Shown: piece after piece, positions 53,167 to 62,795 of the stretch
How the letters are laid out: each line of letters starts with the position of its first letter
How positions within the stretch are numbered: the stretch's first letter is position 1
Assembly: GCF_023920225.1 (NCBI RefSeq)
Contig: NZ_CP092588.1
Coordinates: 744,001 to 808,000, forward strand
From: Vibrio gazogenes
GTDB lineage: Bacteria > Pseudomonadota > Gammaproteobacteria > Enterobacterales > Vibrionaceae
Length of the DNA stretch: 64,000 nucleotides
Reading direction: 5' to 3'
Translations under genes and position numbers: made by a program
Notes under the pieces: model-generated
Seen by the model: only the letters and a program-made list of their open reading frames with translations
The model's database searches: none
What the model was told of the DNA's origin: nothing

Positions 53167-54063
53167 TTAGCCGGCATCGAGTTGAGACCGAACCACAGAC
53201 AAACGCTCTTCAGCTTTGCGCTTGCGCCGATCCTGATGACTCAAATATGCCAACGGTAAAATAATAAACAAAGCCCCGAACACGAGGAACATATCGACCG
53301 GCTCGTTAAAGATAATCCAACCCAATATCGCTGCAAATAACAACCCAGAATACTCCGCACTGCTCACTTGGCTGGATGCCACATAACGATAACCTTGTAA
53401 GCACGCCAAACTATAAAAAATAGAGCACACGGCAGAGCCGCCAGCGTACAGTAAACCATCAAAATTCCAAGATTCACCTTCCCAAAGCGCCAAACAAGCC
53501 GTTAGTGGTAAAGCAGACACATGGGTAATCAACAGCCCGAAGAATAGATTCTGATTTTTCGGCAACTTACGGATCAACAAACTGTTGGTCGCCAACACCA
53601 CAGAAAATGATATCGCACTGATCATGCCCCAACTGACTTCTGAAGGACGCAAAATGATCAGCACCCCGGCAAAGCCAGACACCGCAGCAATCACAATACC
53701 GGCGGTAATTTTCTCTTTATAGAAAATCCCCGCAAACAACACGATCAGAATTGGAGCGATATAAAACACTGCATTCGCCGTAGCCAGAGGGAGCTGCGTC
53801 AAAGAAAAGACCAATAAGATACTCGCCAATACCCAAAGATTACCTCTTAATACATGCAGTTTAAGGCCAATATCCCCTTTAAAGTGAATATGCTTATAGG
53901 CCAGTGGCAGTACAACAATACAACTCATCAGCAGCCGCATGAAAGTAAACTGATACACAGATACACTACTGCCTGCCATCTTAATAAACACATCACAAAA
54001 AATGGCGAAGAAGTTACCGATCACGAGGATCAAAATCGCACTACCAACCGTTTTTCCAGACAC
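53167..54063 (-). CDS. EamA-family (DMT) transporter
   Basis: A 298-residue inner-membrane protein with about ten hydrophobic spans in two EamA repeats, the drug/metabolite transporter fold. The likely start is GTG at 54063, directly after the strong AGGAGG; an upstream GTG at 54078 overlaps that Shine-Dalgarno. It ends in a basic cytoplasmic tail (SHQDRRKRKAEERLS). Substrate unknown; relatives export amino acids or metabolites. Same strand as the Gfo-type gene downstream. Confidence 0.82.
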   Translation of the reverse strand: MSGKTVGSAILILVIGNFFAIFCDVFIKMAGSSVSVYQFTFMRLLMSCIVVLPLAYKHIHFKGDIGLKLHVLRGNLWVLASILLVFSLTQLPLATANAVFYIAPILIVLFAGIFYKEKITAGIVIAAVSGFAGVLIILRPSEVSWGMISAISFSVVLATNSLLIRKLPKNQNLFFGLLITHVSALPLTACLALWEGESWNFDGLLYAGGSAVCSIFYSLACLQGYRYVASSQVSSAEYSGLLFAAILGWIIFNEPVDMFLVFGALFIILPLAYLSHQDRRKRKAEERLSVVRSQLDAG

Positions 54064-54078
54064 TGTTCCTCCTCGCAC

Positions 54079-54517
54079 TGATCAGATCAATCAAAAATGG
54101 CAGTCTAGCCTAAGCATAAAATGATATATCCGACTATACCTGACTATAAAGGTCAACTGAAAATGTATATAAAAATGTTAGAAAAATCGGTGAAATCGCC
54201 AGTGAATTAAAATAAGAAACTAATATGAGTCTATCTTACTGATATTAAAAATATTATCTATGAAGTATATCATCATATTAAAGTATCGATTCTGGAAGCA
54301 TTGGTACTTTAAAACCGACAAAAATAAATTGTATCTATGCTAAATAAATCATAGATGTTCAAAAACAATCAAAAATGGCTTTCCGTGATGAAGCGGTGTC
54401 TGTGTCAGATACCATCATCATCTGACATAACGTAAAATGCCCCCGCATATGCGGAGGCATTGGTATCAAAAGCGAGATGTGTACTCTGAAAAGAAACTTA
54501 TCTAAGAAACGGCTCCT
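54079..54517. other. Intergenic region between EamA gene and GH9 gene
   Basis: About 440 bp, A/T-rich. Both flanking genes run leftward, so this holds the GH9 terminator on the right and the EamA promoter on the left. No gene seen. Confidence 0.5.
54436..54461 (-). terminator. Terminator after the GH9 gene
   Basis: Leftward stem AATGCC-CGCATATGCG-GGCATT (two mismatched bases) followed by TTTACG. Confidence 0.75.
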
Positions 54518-56857
54518 TTACCAAGATGCATGTTCATCCAAGAAACTAACCACCCAGAAGAAAGGCGCGTTCCAGTTCACCGTCACTTCATTCATTGTCC
54601 AGGCGCCAATATCATCAATCCAGCAGGTTTGCCCGGTACAATTTCCCTTCAGCGTGGCAGCAACCGGATCACTGAAGTCAATAGAGTTCGGTCCGCCAGA
54701 GATAACACCCGGTGGGACGATAGGCAGATCCGGATTTTCAGAATGTGCCCAGAACCGATGGTGAGGATTCAGTAGCGGATAAGTGCCATACCCTGAAACA
54801 TAAGAATGATCCATCGGGTTACGTCCTAAAATATAATCCATTGAATCAGACATGGCCTGTAAATACTTTTGTGTTTTCGTCCAATCAAAAGCAAGCCCGA
54901 GGAAAATACTGCGATTCATGAGATTAGAGTTTGAACCCCATGGATATTGATCGCTCTGATAAGGAATCAGATACCCTTGTGTCTTGACACTGGCCTCATA
55001 GATGTCCGCTGTTTTGAGAAGATTTGCACGAGCCTTCTCAATCGTGCTTTTATCGAGGTTATTCGGTAAGAGTGCTAACGAAACCGTACCGGCACTGCCC
55101 ATATTAGACCATGTTAGATCATCGCTTGTCGTCGGTGTGGTTAAATAATAAGGGGATTGTTCAAGCGCGGTTTTGTATTCATCTTTACCCGTCGTAACAA
55201 ACAATTCTGCAGCAGCCCAGTAGAATTCATCCGCCACATTGGTATCGCCATAAGGACCGGAACCGTTAAAGTTATCATAGGCATATACATTTTTGTGCGC
55301 ATTAGCCGCCTGCCATGCTTTTTCAGCCGCCGATAGACATTTGTCTGCATAAGTCGCGTTCAGAGGACGCCAAATACGGGCACATTGTGCCGCCGTCGCT
55401 GCCAAGTTTAATGTCGCGGCTGTACTTGGATAGCTCAGGAAACGTGGTTGGGTATCGTCATGAGGCGGAAGCGGTACGCCAGTCCATTCTGCATCGGCAA
55501 TTTTATGGAAAACCATGCCACCGGCATCGATTTCTGTCAGTTTTAACTCAGACAGATCACCGGATTGATCGCCAACAGGCACCGAGACTTTTTTATGTGC
55601 CGGTACTTGCATTGCCAGCATAAAGTCCATCATCCATTTGGCTTCATCAAGTAAATCATTGTACTGGTTAGACTGCTCTGGGATCTGAACCATGCCATCA
55701 GCAAATGCACTGATCGGATTGGTTTTATGAAGGTTCTCACGTTCGTAATAATTCATCAGGGTCCAGACCGAAATCCCGCCATTCACCACATATTTCCCGT
55801 GGTCGCCGGCATCGTACCATCCTCCTGTGACATCCAGAGAAAAATCACATCCCGGCCAATCATTCCCTTTCGCGTCGGTTTGATTAAAGCAAGTCACGAT
55901 TTCTTGTGGATGACCTGCCGGGCGGGCTAAATCAGCGCGCTGAACGTAAGCATTTTCAATCGCAGTGCCACTACGTTGTTGGTAAAAGAAAGACAGAGCA
56001 TCATATTTCATTGTCTTGTAAATATCATGACTGATATCAAACGGATGACTTTTCTGGCCGTCTACCTCAAGGATGATATCTTCTTGTGGTGTTTGTACCT
56101 GACTGAAGTCAGCAATCTGAACCTGTTCTCCTGAGCCACTGTTAAAACCAAAGGGAATGGTTTGACCTTCTGCAATCGTGGTTCCCTGAGCGTCTAACAA
56201 TTGCCACGGTAATGGTGTCTGAGTATCGGTCTGAATAGTAGCCCGTTTTTTGGCATTTAACAGATAACCCACCTGATTGACACGCACTGCTGAACGCATA
56301 TCTTCTTCTTCGTATTGCGGACCATACAAGGAGATATCACTCAGGCACACGGTATTCGCCGGTTGTGCCCCAACCTGAAAAGCCAACTGTGCTTTTTTAT
56401 CTCTGGCAGACGGTTTCACCTGAAATTCAAATGACTGAACTGTGTTAGTTAAAGGCAGCGTCTGATTGAGATAGTTGGTGTAAGGTTCACCATCGTGCTG
56501 AATGACCGCTTTTAAATCAGCTGCATTCTTGGCCATTGCACTAAATCGGAGGGTATAAATTTGATCTTTTAGTAATTTTAGATTCGACTGACCTAAAACC
56601 ACATCCCACGGATTCTCTCCGCCATTGGTGAATGTAATACATCCCATTTGATCCTGAGTATTGAAGGTACCGCCAGACGCCCACCAGCCGGTATCTCCTT
56701 GAAAGTTACCATTGATCAGAATATCTATATCGACTTCTGAATCTTGTTGATTTTGTATATTCTTCAGATGTTGTGAACTTTGCGCTGCATAGCTGCCATT
56801 CACACCAATCAGGCTGCAAACAATCGCAGCGAATACTGTTGATTGAATCTTTTTCAT
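54518..56857 (-). CDS. Secreted glycoside hydrolase family 9 endoglucanase
   Basis: A 779-residue exported glucanase. The signal peptide (STVFAAIVCSLIGVNGSYAA) precedes a beta-sandwich carbohydrate-binding module (about 45-190; NGNFQGDTGWWASGG), a CelD_N-type Ig-like domain (about 195-280), and the GH9 catalytic domain. Catalytic marks are GGWYDAGDHGKYV (the two Asp of the base) and, near the C terminus, NEVTVNWNAPFFW (acid Glu), plus GRNPMDHSYVSGYG and NPHHRFW. It should act on beta-1,4-glucans outside the cell; beta-glucan versus chito-substrate cannot be told. No export or sugar-uptake genes adjoin. Confidence 0.92.
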   Translation of the reverse strand: MKKIQSTVFAAIVCSLIGVNGSYAAQSSQHLKNIQNQQDSEVDIDILINGNFQGDTGWWASGGTFNTQDQMGCITFTNGGENPWDVVLGQSNLKLLKDQIYTLRFSAMAKNAADLKAVIQHDGEPYTNYLNQTLPLTNTVQSFEFQVKPSARDKKAQLAFQVGAQPANTVCLSDISLYGPQYEEEDMRSAVRVNQVGYLLNAKKRATIQTDTQTPLPWQLLDAQGTTIAEGQTIPFGFNSGSGEQVQIADFSQVQTPQEDIILEVDGQKSHPFDISHDIYKTMKYDALSFFYQQRSGTAIENAYVQRADLARPAGHPQEIVTCFNQTDAKGNDWPGCDFSLDVTGGWYDAGDHGKYVVNGGISVWTLMNYYERENLHKTNPISAFADGMVQIPEQSNQYNDLLDEAKWMMDFMLAMQVPAHKKVSVPVGDQSGDLSELKLTEIDAGGMVFHKIADAEWTGVPLPPHDDTQPRFLSYPSTAATLNLAATAAQCARIWRPLNATYADKCLSAAEKAWQAANAHKNVYAYDNFNGSGPYGDTNVADEFYWAAAELFVTTGKDEYKTALEQSPYYLTTPTTSDDLTWSNMGSAGTVSLALLPNNLDKSTIEKARANLLKTADIYEASVKTQGYLIPYQSDQYPWGSNSNLMNRSIFLGLAFDWTKTQKYLQAMSDSMDYILGRNPMDHSYVSGYGTYPLLNPHHRFWAHSENPDLPIVPPGVISGGPNSIDFSDPVAATLKGNCTGQTCWIDDIGAWTMNEVTVNWNAPFFWVVSFLDEHASW

Positions 56858-57246
56858 CTAAGCCTCTTATTTATGTATCAATGTCACTGTACAAATAAAT
56901 TTGTCAGCTCGTTGACTGTCGTTAATATTTGGAACAATGTTAAATCATAGACAATGAATATGTTTTGCTCAGTCCATTTAAGAGGCAAATTTAATGTTTA
57001 TGAACAAGGTTCAATATATTCATGTATTAGTTATCTCTAATAACAATAAGAGTCCAGTGCTGGGATTGAGAATTCTATGCGGTAATTTTTACCCATGGTT
57101 CAGTGACCAGATATATTGCGAAGTACATTACAAAAAATATCGACGGTAAAAATCTGAGGGTGATATATAAGGAAGGAAAAACCTAAGGCAAGATGGTGAA
57201 TGTTTATTGATCACCACAGCCGATAGGTTAGAACGAGAAGAGCAGG
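56858..57246. other. Intergenic region upstream of the GH9 gene
   Basis: About 390 bp with the GH9 promoter by inference and the 3' end of the leftward 57247 gene. No gene or clear operator seen. Confidence 0.5.
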
Positions 57247-57600
57247 CTAATGGTGATGTGTACTGGTCTGCGTCTGATTAATCTTCAACCAAAAATTTTC
57301 CTGGCACTGATTTGTAAAACTTTTTCGATTCGGTGTAATTGTCACATGTTCAGGCTGTGAGAGCACCTCATAGGTAATCCAACATTCAGCACAGATTTCA
57401 TCATTCACTGGTTCAGTCTGATCGACCTCTGTTTGCTTTCTCAGTATTACACCATTCTCAAACCTTACCACTAATTCACTGTTTTCGATGATATGACCAT
57501 CATCTTCAACACGGTTATCATGTCGTGTTTCTTCCAGTACGGATAAACCCGCGATATTCTCTTTCATCGCTAAAACATAAGTAAACAGATTATTCATCAT
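57247..57600 (-). CDS. Hypothetical protein
   Basis: A 117-residue acidic protein not recognised. It starts MMNNLFTYVLAMKENIAGLS, has two Cys near the middle (EICAECWITYEV), and ends in a His run (TSTHHH). No membrane span or signal peptide. AGAGGAAG lies 9-10 bases before the ATG, a good sign of real coding. The next upstream gene on the strand is a small membrane protein, 86 bp away. Confidence 0.6.
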   Translation of the reverse strand: MMNNLFTYVLAMKENIAGLSVLEETRHDNRVEDDGHIIENSELVVRFENGVILRKQTEVDQTEPVNDEICAECWITYEVLSQPEHVTITPNRKSFTNQCQENFWLKINQTQTSTHHH

Positions 57601-57686
57601 ATGAGCTTACTTCCTCTACTTTATATGACACTGGATAATGCTGCCGCGAATTTTAAGCCTCCAAATTCGCGGCAGGATGAAGTCGA

Positions 57687-58028
57687 CTACTTCATATTAT
57701 TAGGTAAACTTTCTTTTTCAGACACAAGATACTGACTAATCAAGTTAACACCGATAGCTGCGATAGATGCAGGAACAATATAAAGCCATAGTTCCACAGT
57801 GAAAGTGGCTTGCTCCACACCTTGCAATTCATCTGCATAAGATTTAATCAAACCGCCTAATAAAGTTAACGTTCCCGCAAGTAGACCTGAAATCATGATA
57901 CATATAATACCAAAAACCCAATAACCATGGTATTTCGGCTGCTTTATTTTTAAAACGGAAATCAAGATGAAAAGTGGGAACAAGCCTGATGCGAAAACAG
58001 CCAGATTAATATAATTGAATGTACTCAT
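57687..58028 (-). CDS. Hypothetical membrane protein
   Basis: A 113-residue protein with three hydrophobic spans (VFASGLFPLFILISVL, YWVFGIICIMISGLLAGTLTLLGGL, LWLYIVPASIAAIGVNLI) and a short polar tail. Family not recognised. I chose 58028 because it gives a normal membrane-protein start; an upstream in-frame ATG at 58073 would add 15 residues, and neither start has an ideal ribosome-binding site (AAGGA is 15 bases from 58028). Confidence 0.6.
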   Translation of the reverse strand: MSTFNYINLAVFASGLFPLFILISVLKIKQPKYHGYWVFGIICIMISGLLAGTLTLLGGLIKSYADELQGVEQATFTVELWLYIVPASIAAIGVNLISQYLVSEKESLPNNMK

Positions 58029-58199
58029 TGTATTGTTGAATCGTCCTTTGCTCTCAAAACGTCTTTTAACCAAACATTATCTGCACCATTCAGGCAGAAA
58101 ACAGAAAGTTTATATGCATATAATCAGGAAATCATCCGGTAAAATACGCTATTCACGCTGATTGAGTGCTCTTTCATTGACAAAATCCAAGTCGTCCGG

Positions 58200-58694
58200 C
58201 TAATCAATGGTCTCGAAGTGGATAAAGAACATGACAAGATCAACGTCATTGGCTTTGGACACACGGTAATCTTCCCCAACAATGTTCGAAACCGCAGACT
58301 TCCAGAAACATAGTGCCCCGGAATTTTCCAGAAGAATACGAATCTGCCACTTCCCCGGAAAAGCATTCACGACTTGCGCTAAAGCTTCTTTACCAACACC
58401 TTGACCTTTAAACTTACGCAGTACAAAAAATTGAGCCACATCATACGTCGATAAATCACTCGGGTAACGACGAACCAACACAAAACCGGCTAGTTCGGTG
58501 TCTACATAAATGAAGTAAGGTATATGATCCTTTTGCTGCCAATACAGATCGAAACTTGACGGATCATAACTAAACTTCCCCTCATGATCAGGATTCCATT
58601 TCATATACTCTGACATATCGTATATGTAATAGAAAAACAGATTCTCAAGGATTTTCCGTTCTTCCCTTTTTATTTGAATCAGTCGAACTACCAT
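58200..58694 (-). CDS. GNAT-family acetyltransferase
   Basis: A 164-residue protein of the GCN5-related acetyltransferase fold. The acetyl-CoA motif is FVLRKFKGQGVGKEALAQVV (the R/Q-x-x-G-x-G pattern), preceded by LAGFVLVRRYPSDLSTYDVAQFFVL. The ending FWKSAVSNI-type segment is also usual. Substrate unknown. The ATG at 58694 follows GGGAG by five bases; an earlier start at 58724 is weaker. Confidence 0.82.
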   Translation of the reverse strand: MVVRLIQIKREERKILENLFFYYIYDMSEYMKWNPDHEGKFSYDPSSFDLYWQQKDHIPYFIYVDTELAGFVLVRRYPSDLSTYDVAQFFVLRKFKGQGVGKEALAQVVNAFPGKWQIRILLENSGALCFWKSAVSNIVGEDYRVSKANDVDLVMFFIHFETID

Positions 58695-58741
58695 TTTTCT
58701 CCCGTCGGTTAACACTGAACACAAATGAATAAACGACCGTA

Positions 58742-59392
58742 TTAGCTGCCTATATTCGAACTCTGGAAGAGTATATATGCATCGTGAACGCCTTGTATGA
58801 ACATTTGAGCGCCGATGATGGTGAGAATAAGGCCCATTAATCTTGTTGTAATACTAACTCCCGCCTCGCCTATTCTCTCAATCAATTTGGCGCCATACAA
58901 AAAGCACACGAAAGTAATAAGGCACAGGGAAGCAAATGAAATAATCGTGATCACAATATGCAGCATTTCTCCGGATGCGGAGTAGTTCATGGCCGTCGCG
59001 ATGGTGCCGGGGCCAGCCAGAATTGGCAACGCCAACGGTGAAATGGCAATATCTCTATCGTCGTCATCTGGCGTGGTCGTTGAATGAGAGTGAAGCTTGG
59101 AAGCGCTACCATGTAACATATTATAACCGACGATAAAGACTAAAATACCACCAGAAAGCCGTAATGCCGGCAAGGTAATACCAAAAACTTCGAAGATACC
59201 TTTTCCCAGCAGACAGAAAGCGGTGATGATAAAAAAAGCAGTGAGTAGTGCTTTAATGGTGGTATTTTTTCGCTGTTGCTGATTTTGGTTCGCGGTCATT
59301 CCGATGAATACGGCGGTATTAGCAATAGGATTCATCATGGCAAAAAAACCCATAAAGACCGTAATCGCCATAGTTGTTATATCATGCATCAT
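58742..59392 (-). CDS. MarC family (NAAT) membrane protein
   Basis: A 216-residue inner-membrane protein with six spans and the MarC/UPF0056 marks FFAMMNPIANTAVFIGMTA and PLALPILAGPGTIATAMNYS. Although first linked to the mar locus, MarC proteins do not confer multidrug resistance; amino-acid-like transport has been suggested. It lies 48 bp upstream of the GNAT gene on the same strand. Confidence 0.88.
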   Translation of the reverse strand: MMHDITTMAITVFMGFFAMMNPIANTAVFIGMTANQNQQQRKNTTIKALLTAFFIITAFCLLGKGIFEVFGITLPALRLSGGILVFIVGYNMLHGSASKLHSHSTTTPDDDDRDIAISPLALPILAGPGTIATAMNYSASGEMLHIVITIISFASLCLITFVCFLYGAKLIERIGEAGVSITTRLMGLILTIIGAQMFIQGVHDAYILFQSSNIGS

Positions 59393-59621
59393 GAGGGGAG
59401 CTAACTTTATCTGATTGATAAGAACTAGTTAGTTATCATGTTTCATGGTGACTTGTCTATAGATGAGTTTGCATTTGTGTATGGGGGAAATATCGGTAAC
59501 ACCCCCTCAAATTTGAGCATCTGGCAACCCCAAAACATCGGTTTGAGATCTTATGGTCGTTATCAAGGACGCGGTTATTCATTCCTGTCCTGCCCCCTGA
59601 AATGCAATCCGGAATCACGCA

Positions 59622-59647
59622 GGTTCCCCGCCCAGTACCGGGGAACC
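59622..59647. repeat. GC-rich hairpin downstream of ybbP
   Basis: Inverted repeat GGTTCCCC / GGGGAACC with a 10-base loop, 14 bp from the ybbP stop. No T tract on the ybbP strand, so termination is uncertain. Confidence 0.5.
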
Positions 59648-59661
59648 TGAGAAACGCCAAG

Positions 59662-62115
59662 TTACTGAACATTCAACCCACTCATCAGGGAATGCCGCGA
59701 ATGGGTCAGTTGATGAATCAAACGCCCGACCACAACCATCACCATCAACAAAGCGAATATGGGCTGAATTGCCCATAACAGCAGATGAACGCGTGGCGTG
59801 AGTTCAAAAGCATAATGGATGATTGCTGCCACCATGGCATCAGCCCCCAAACCTGACACGCAACCCGCCACAATCGCAATCAAACCAAACTCGGCCAACA
59901 CGGTCCACCTCAATCGCCGCCGACTCATCCCTAAGGTACGGTAGAGTTTCATTTCTTCCTGTCGCTGCATAAGACTCAATCGAAGTAACGTATAAATCAG
60001 CAGTAAACCGGCAATCACTCCAACCACAGCCAGAATTGAAATGGCATTGATAATTTGCGAGAGCAACCCTTGAATTTTTTGGGTCATTTCACGTAAGTCA
60101 AGCAGGCTCACCGTTGGGTAAGCATGGGCCAACTGTGAGAGTTGACGAGAGTCGTCGGCGCCGAGGCGAAAACTCACCATCCAAGTTGCCGACAGTGGAG
60201 CCAGACGATCCGGTGTGAATATGAAGTAAAAATTAGGCTTCATTTCCCGCCATTCCACTTGCCGAATCGAATTGACTTGAGCGGTGACGGATTGACTGTT
60301 GATCATGAAGGTTAATTGATCACCGACTTTCACCCCCAGCTCACGCGCGACACTTTCTTCCACCGAGACGCCATTGTTTGGCTGCCAGCGCCCCGCAACG
60401 ACTTGATTATAAGCCGGTAACTGTTCGGCCCACGTGAAGTTCACTTCCCGACGCAGCACATTACTGGCCTCCCGGCCCCCCGCGTACTGAATCGCATCGG
60501 TGCCATTAATCAACGCCAGACGGCCGCGAATGATCGGGAAAATAGGCGAATGAACAATATCGAGTTGCTGTAACTGATGCAGATAATCATCTTTTTCGTG
60601 TGTCGCAATATTCAGCGCAAACACATCGGGGGCATTTTCAGGAAATACACTTGACCAGTCCGAGAGTAAATCCGTTCTGACTAACCATAAAGCAGCAAAC
60701 AGCATCAGCGACAAAGACAATGCCCCCAACTGAACTCCCGAAGCCAATGGCGTGCGATTGACCCGTTTCAGTGCCAGTTTAAATGCCGCGTTTAACGGTA
60801 ATGCCTGAACCACCCGAAACAGCAGCAAGCCAATCCCGGCGAGAAGCGCAGAAGATAGCACGATCCCCCCAAAAATCAGCCAGACCATAAACTGGTTGCC
60901 CCAGTACCACGCGGCACCGGCACAGGGAAAAATCCATAAGCCCCACAAGTAAACAGATTTGTGCTTCCCTTGTACATGACTTTGCAGGCTGGCAAGCGCA
61001 TCAGTATCAATCAACCGATAAAGAGGAATCCCTAGCCCCGGAATCGCAACCAGCAAACTACTGAGCAGTGCCATCACAAATGGCGTCATGCCCAGTTCTG
61101 GCAATGGTGATGGCAGTAACCCAACTAACGGTAACCTTAATAATCGTTCCAAGCCGTATCCCAGCGGTAATCCCAACAACAGAGCGATACTCATAAGCAT
61201 CAACACTTGAACAATCAACCAACGCCACACCCAGCGTTTCGATGCACCGAGACTTTTCAGCATCGCCACAGTCTGGCGACGAGAAGCCACATAATGCTGG
61301 CATGTCAGCAACAACGTCATCGTTGCCATCAACACCACGATAATCACAACCAATGATAAATATTGCTCGGATTTGTTGAAAATATCCTGCGTTCTGGAAC
61401 GTTCGCCGACATCGCGCCATTCATCACTGGGCGTCAAGGTCACGTATTGCTTTAACTGTTGGATGATGTCATCCCGGGCGTTGAGGAACAGTTGGTATTC
61501 AACGCGACTCCCGACTTGTAGTGCACCCGTCTCCGGAATCTGAGACTGATGGATAAAGACGGTCGGCATCTGACGGAATGGATTAAAACTAAATCCCGGC
61601 TCTGCGATAATGGTGCCGGAAACCACATGTTCCATATCACCGAGACTGATCCGGTCTCCGATGTTGATCCCGAGATCGGACAACAACTGCGGGTCCAGCC
61701 AAACTTCGTCTGACGCAACATGAGATCGAACGGCGTGACCGTCAGATAATTGCAGTGTCCCTCGCAGCGGGAACGCATCGTCCACCGCTTTGACAAAGAC
61801 CAGCTTCATCCCCTCTCCGCTAAAAAGCATGGTAGAAAACTGGGTCATCTGCGAGGTTGTCCCTCCCAATGCCCGAGCTTTGGTTATCAATGCGTCAGGA
61901 ATCGGATTGGCACTGACAAAAACCGTATCCGCCATTAAGGCATCTTTGCCTTGTTTGACAATCACTTGATCCATACGCTGAGCAATTGCAGATAACGCAA
62001 ACACACTGGCAATAATCAACACAAACGCCATCACCACCAGCCACAACTGTCCCTGTCGAAGCTCCTGCCAGCACCATCGCACCAGTGAGCGATTGACCAG
62101 ATACGATGAATTCAT
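59662..62115 (-). CDS. ybbP: ABC transporter permease YbbP (FtsX-like)
   Basis: An 817-residue permease with the FtsX/MacB-like layout: one N-terminal span, a large periplasmic part, a central block of spans (about 255-430), a second periplasmic part and a C-terminal block of spans, together with MEMSCR-like patterns (LKSLGASKRWVWRW, YRTLGMSRRRLRW). Works with YbbA; E. coli YbbP has 804 residues. Its ATG overlaps the ybbA stop (ATGA), so the two are translationally coupled. Substrate is unknown; related systems act on lipoproteins or the cell envelope. Confidence 0.92.
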   Translation of the reverse strand: MNSSYLVNRSLVRWCWQELRQGQLWLVVMAFVLIIASVFALSAIAQRMDQVIVKQGKDALMADTVFVSANPIPDALITKARALGGTTSQMTQFSTMLFSGEGMKLVFVKAVDDAFPLRGTLQLSDGHAVRSHVASDEVWLDPQLLSDLGINIGDRISLGDMEHVVSGTIIAEPGFSFNPFRQMPTVFIHQSQIPETGALQVGSRVEYQLFLNARDDIIQQLKQYVTLTPSDEWRDVGERSRTQDIFNKSEQYLSLVVIIVVLMATMTLLLTCQHYVASRRQTVAMLKSLGASKRWVWRWLIVQVLMLMSIALLLGLPLGYGLERLLRLPLVGLLPSPLPELGMTPFVMALLSSLLVAIPGLGIPLYRLIDTDALASLQSHVQGKHKSVYLWGLWIFPCAGAAWYWGNQFMVWLIFGGIVLSSALLAGIGLLLFRVVQALPLNAAFKLALKRVNRTPLASGVQLGALSLSLMLFAALWLVRTDLLSDWSSVFPENAPDVFALNIATHEKDDYLHQLQQLDIVHSPIFPIIRGRLALINGTDAIQYAGGREASNVLRREVNFTWAEQLPAYNQVVAGRWQPNNGVSVEESVARELGVKVGDQLTFMINSQSVTAQVNSIRQVEWREMKPNFYFIFTPDRLAPLSATWMVSFRLGADDSRQLSQLAHAYPTVSLLDLREMTQKIQGLLSQIINAISILAVVGVIAGLLLIYTLLRLSLMQRQEEMKLYRTLGMSRRRLRWTVLAEFGLIAIVAGCVSGLGADAMVAAIIHYAFELTPRVHLLLWAIQPIFALLMVMVVVGRLIHQLTHSRHSLMSGLNVQ

Positions 62116-62795
62116 GATTCAATCTCCTCGATCCGTCCTTCACTCATTTGCAACCGTCGCTGGCACCGTTGTGCCAGATGGTGATCATGGGTGACCAATA
62201 CCAGTGTGGTCCCGAACTCTTCATTGAGCTGAAACAAAAGTTCAATCACTACGGCTGCCGTCTTTTGATCGAGGTTTCCGGTCGGTTCATCAGCGAACAG
62301 AATTTGAGGCTGGATCATAAACGCCCGCGCAATTGCGACCCGCTGCTGTTCCCCGCCGGAAAGTTGAGCCGGTGTATGATGAAGCCGCTCCCCCAGCCCG
62401 ACAGCGTTTAACAGCGATATTGCCCGCTCCCGATCTTCAGGCTCTCCCCGAAGCAGACAGGGCAATGTGACATTATCTAATGCAGACAAACTGGGAATCA
62501 GTAAAAAGTTCTGAAAAATAAAGCCGACGGATTCACTGCGTATCGCCGCCCGTTGCTCATCATCAAGCGTGCTCAACGGCTGTCCAAACAACACGACGTC
62601 ACCTGAAGACGCAATGTCCAATCCGGATAACAGTGCCATCAATGTTGATTTCCCCGCCCCGGAAGTGCCGACAATCGCCACACTTTCTGTTGGATAAATA
62701 TCAAAATGAGCCTCTTTAACAATTGTCAAATTCTGCTGATTCGTAGACACTGTTTTACTCAGACATTTTGCAGAAATCACAGGTGTGTTCGTCAT
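62112..62795 (-). CDS. ybbA: ABC transporter ATP-binding protein YbbA
   Basis: A 227-residue ATPase (E. coli YbbA has 228). Walker A is GTSGAGKST, the signature LSGGEQQRVAIARA, Walker B ILFADEPTGNLD, and the switch His VTHD. The LolD/MacB-like group is clear from EPTGNLD. It couples to YbbP. The start at 62795 overlaps the tesA start on the opposite strand by two bases, so both leaders share the same DNA. Confidence 0.93.
   Translation of the reverse strand: MTNTPVISAKCLSKTVSTNQQNLTIVKEAHFDIYPTESVAIVGTSGAGKSTLMALLSGLDIASSGDVVLFGQPLSTLDDEQRAAIRSESVGFIFQNFLLIPSLSALDNVTLPCLLRGEPEDRERAISLLNAVGLGERLHHTPAQLSGGEQQRVAIARAFMIQPQILFADEPTGNLDQKTAAVVIELLFQLNEEFGTTLVLVTHDHHLAQRCQRRLQMSEGRIEEIES

Noticed and set aside
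59438..59650. 70-codon rightward frame between ybbP and marC
   Set aside because: Ends inside the GC-rich hairpin after ybbP; no ribosome-binding site and no family.
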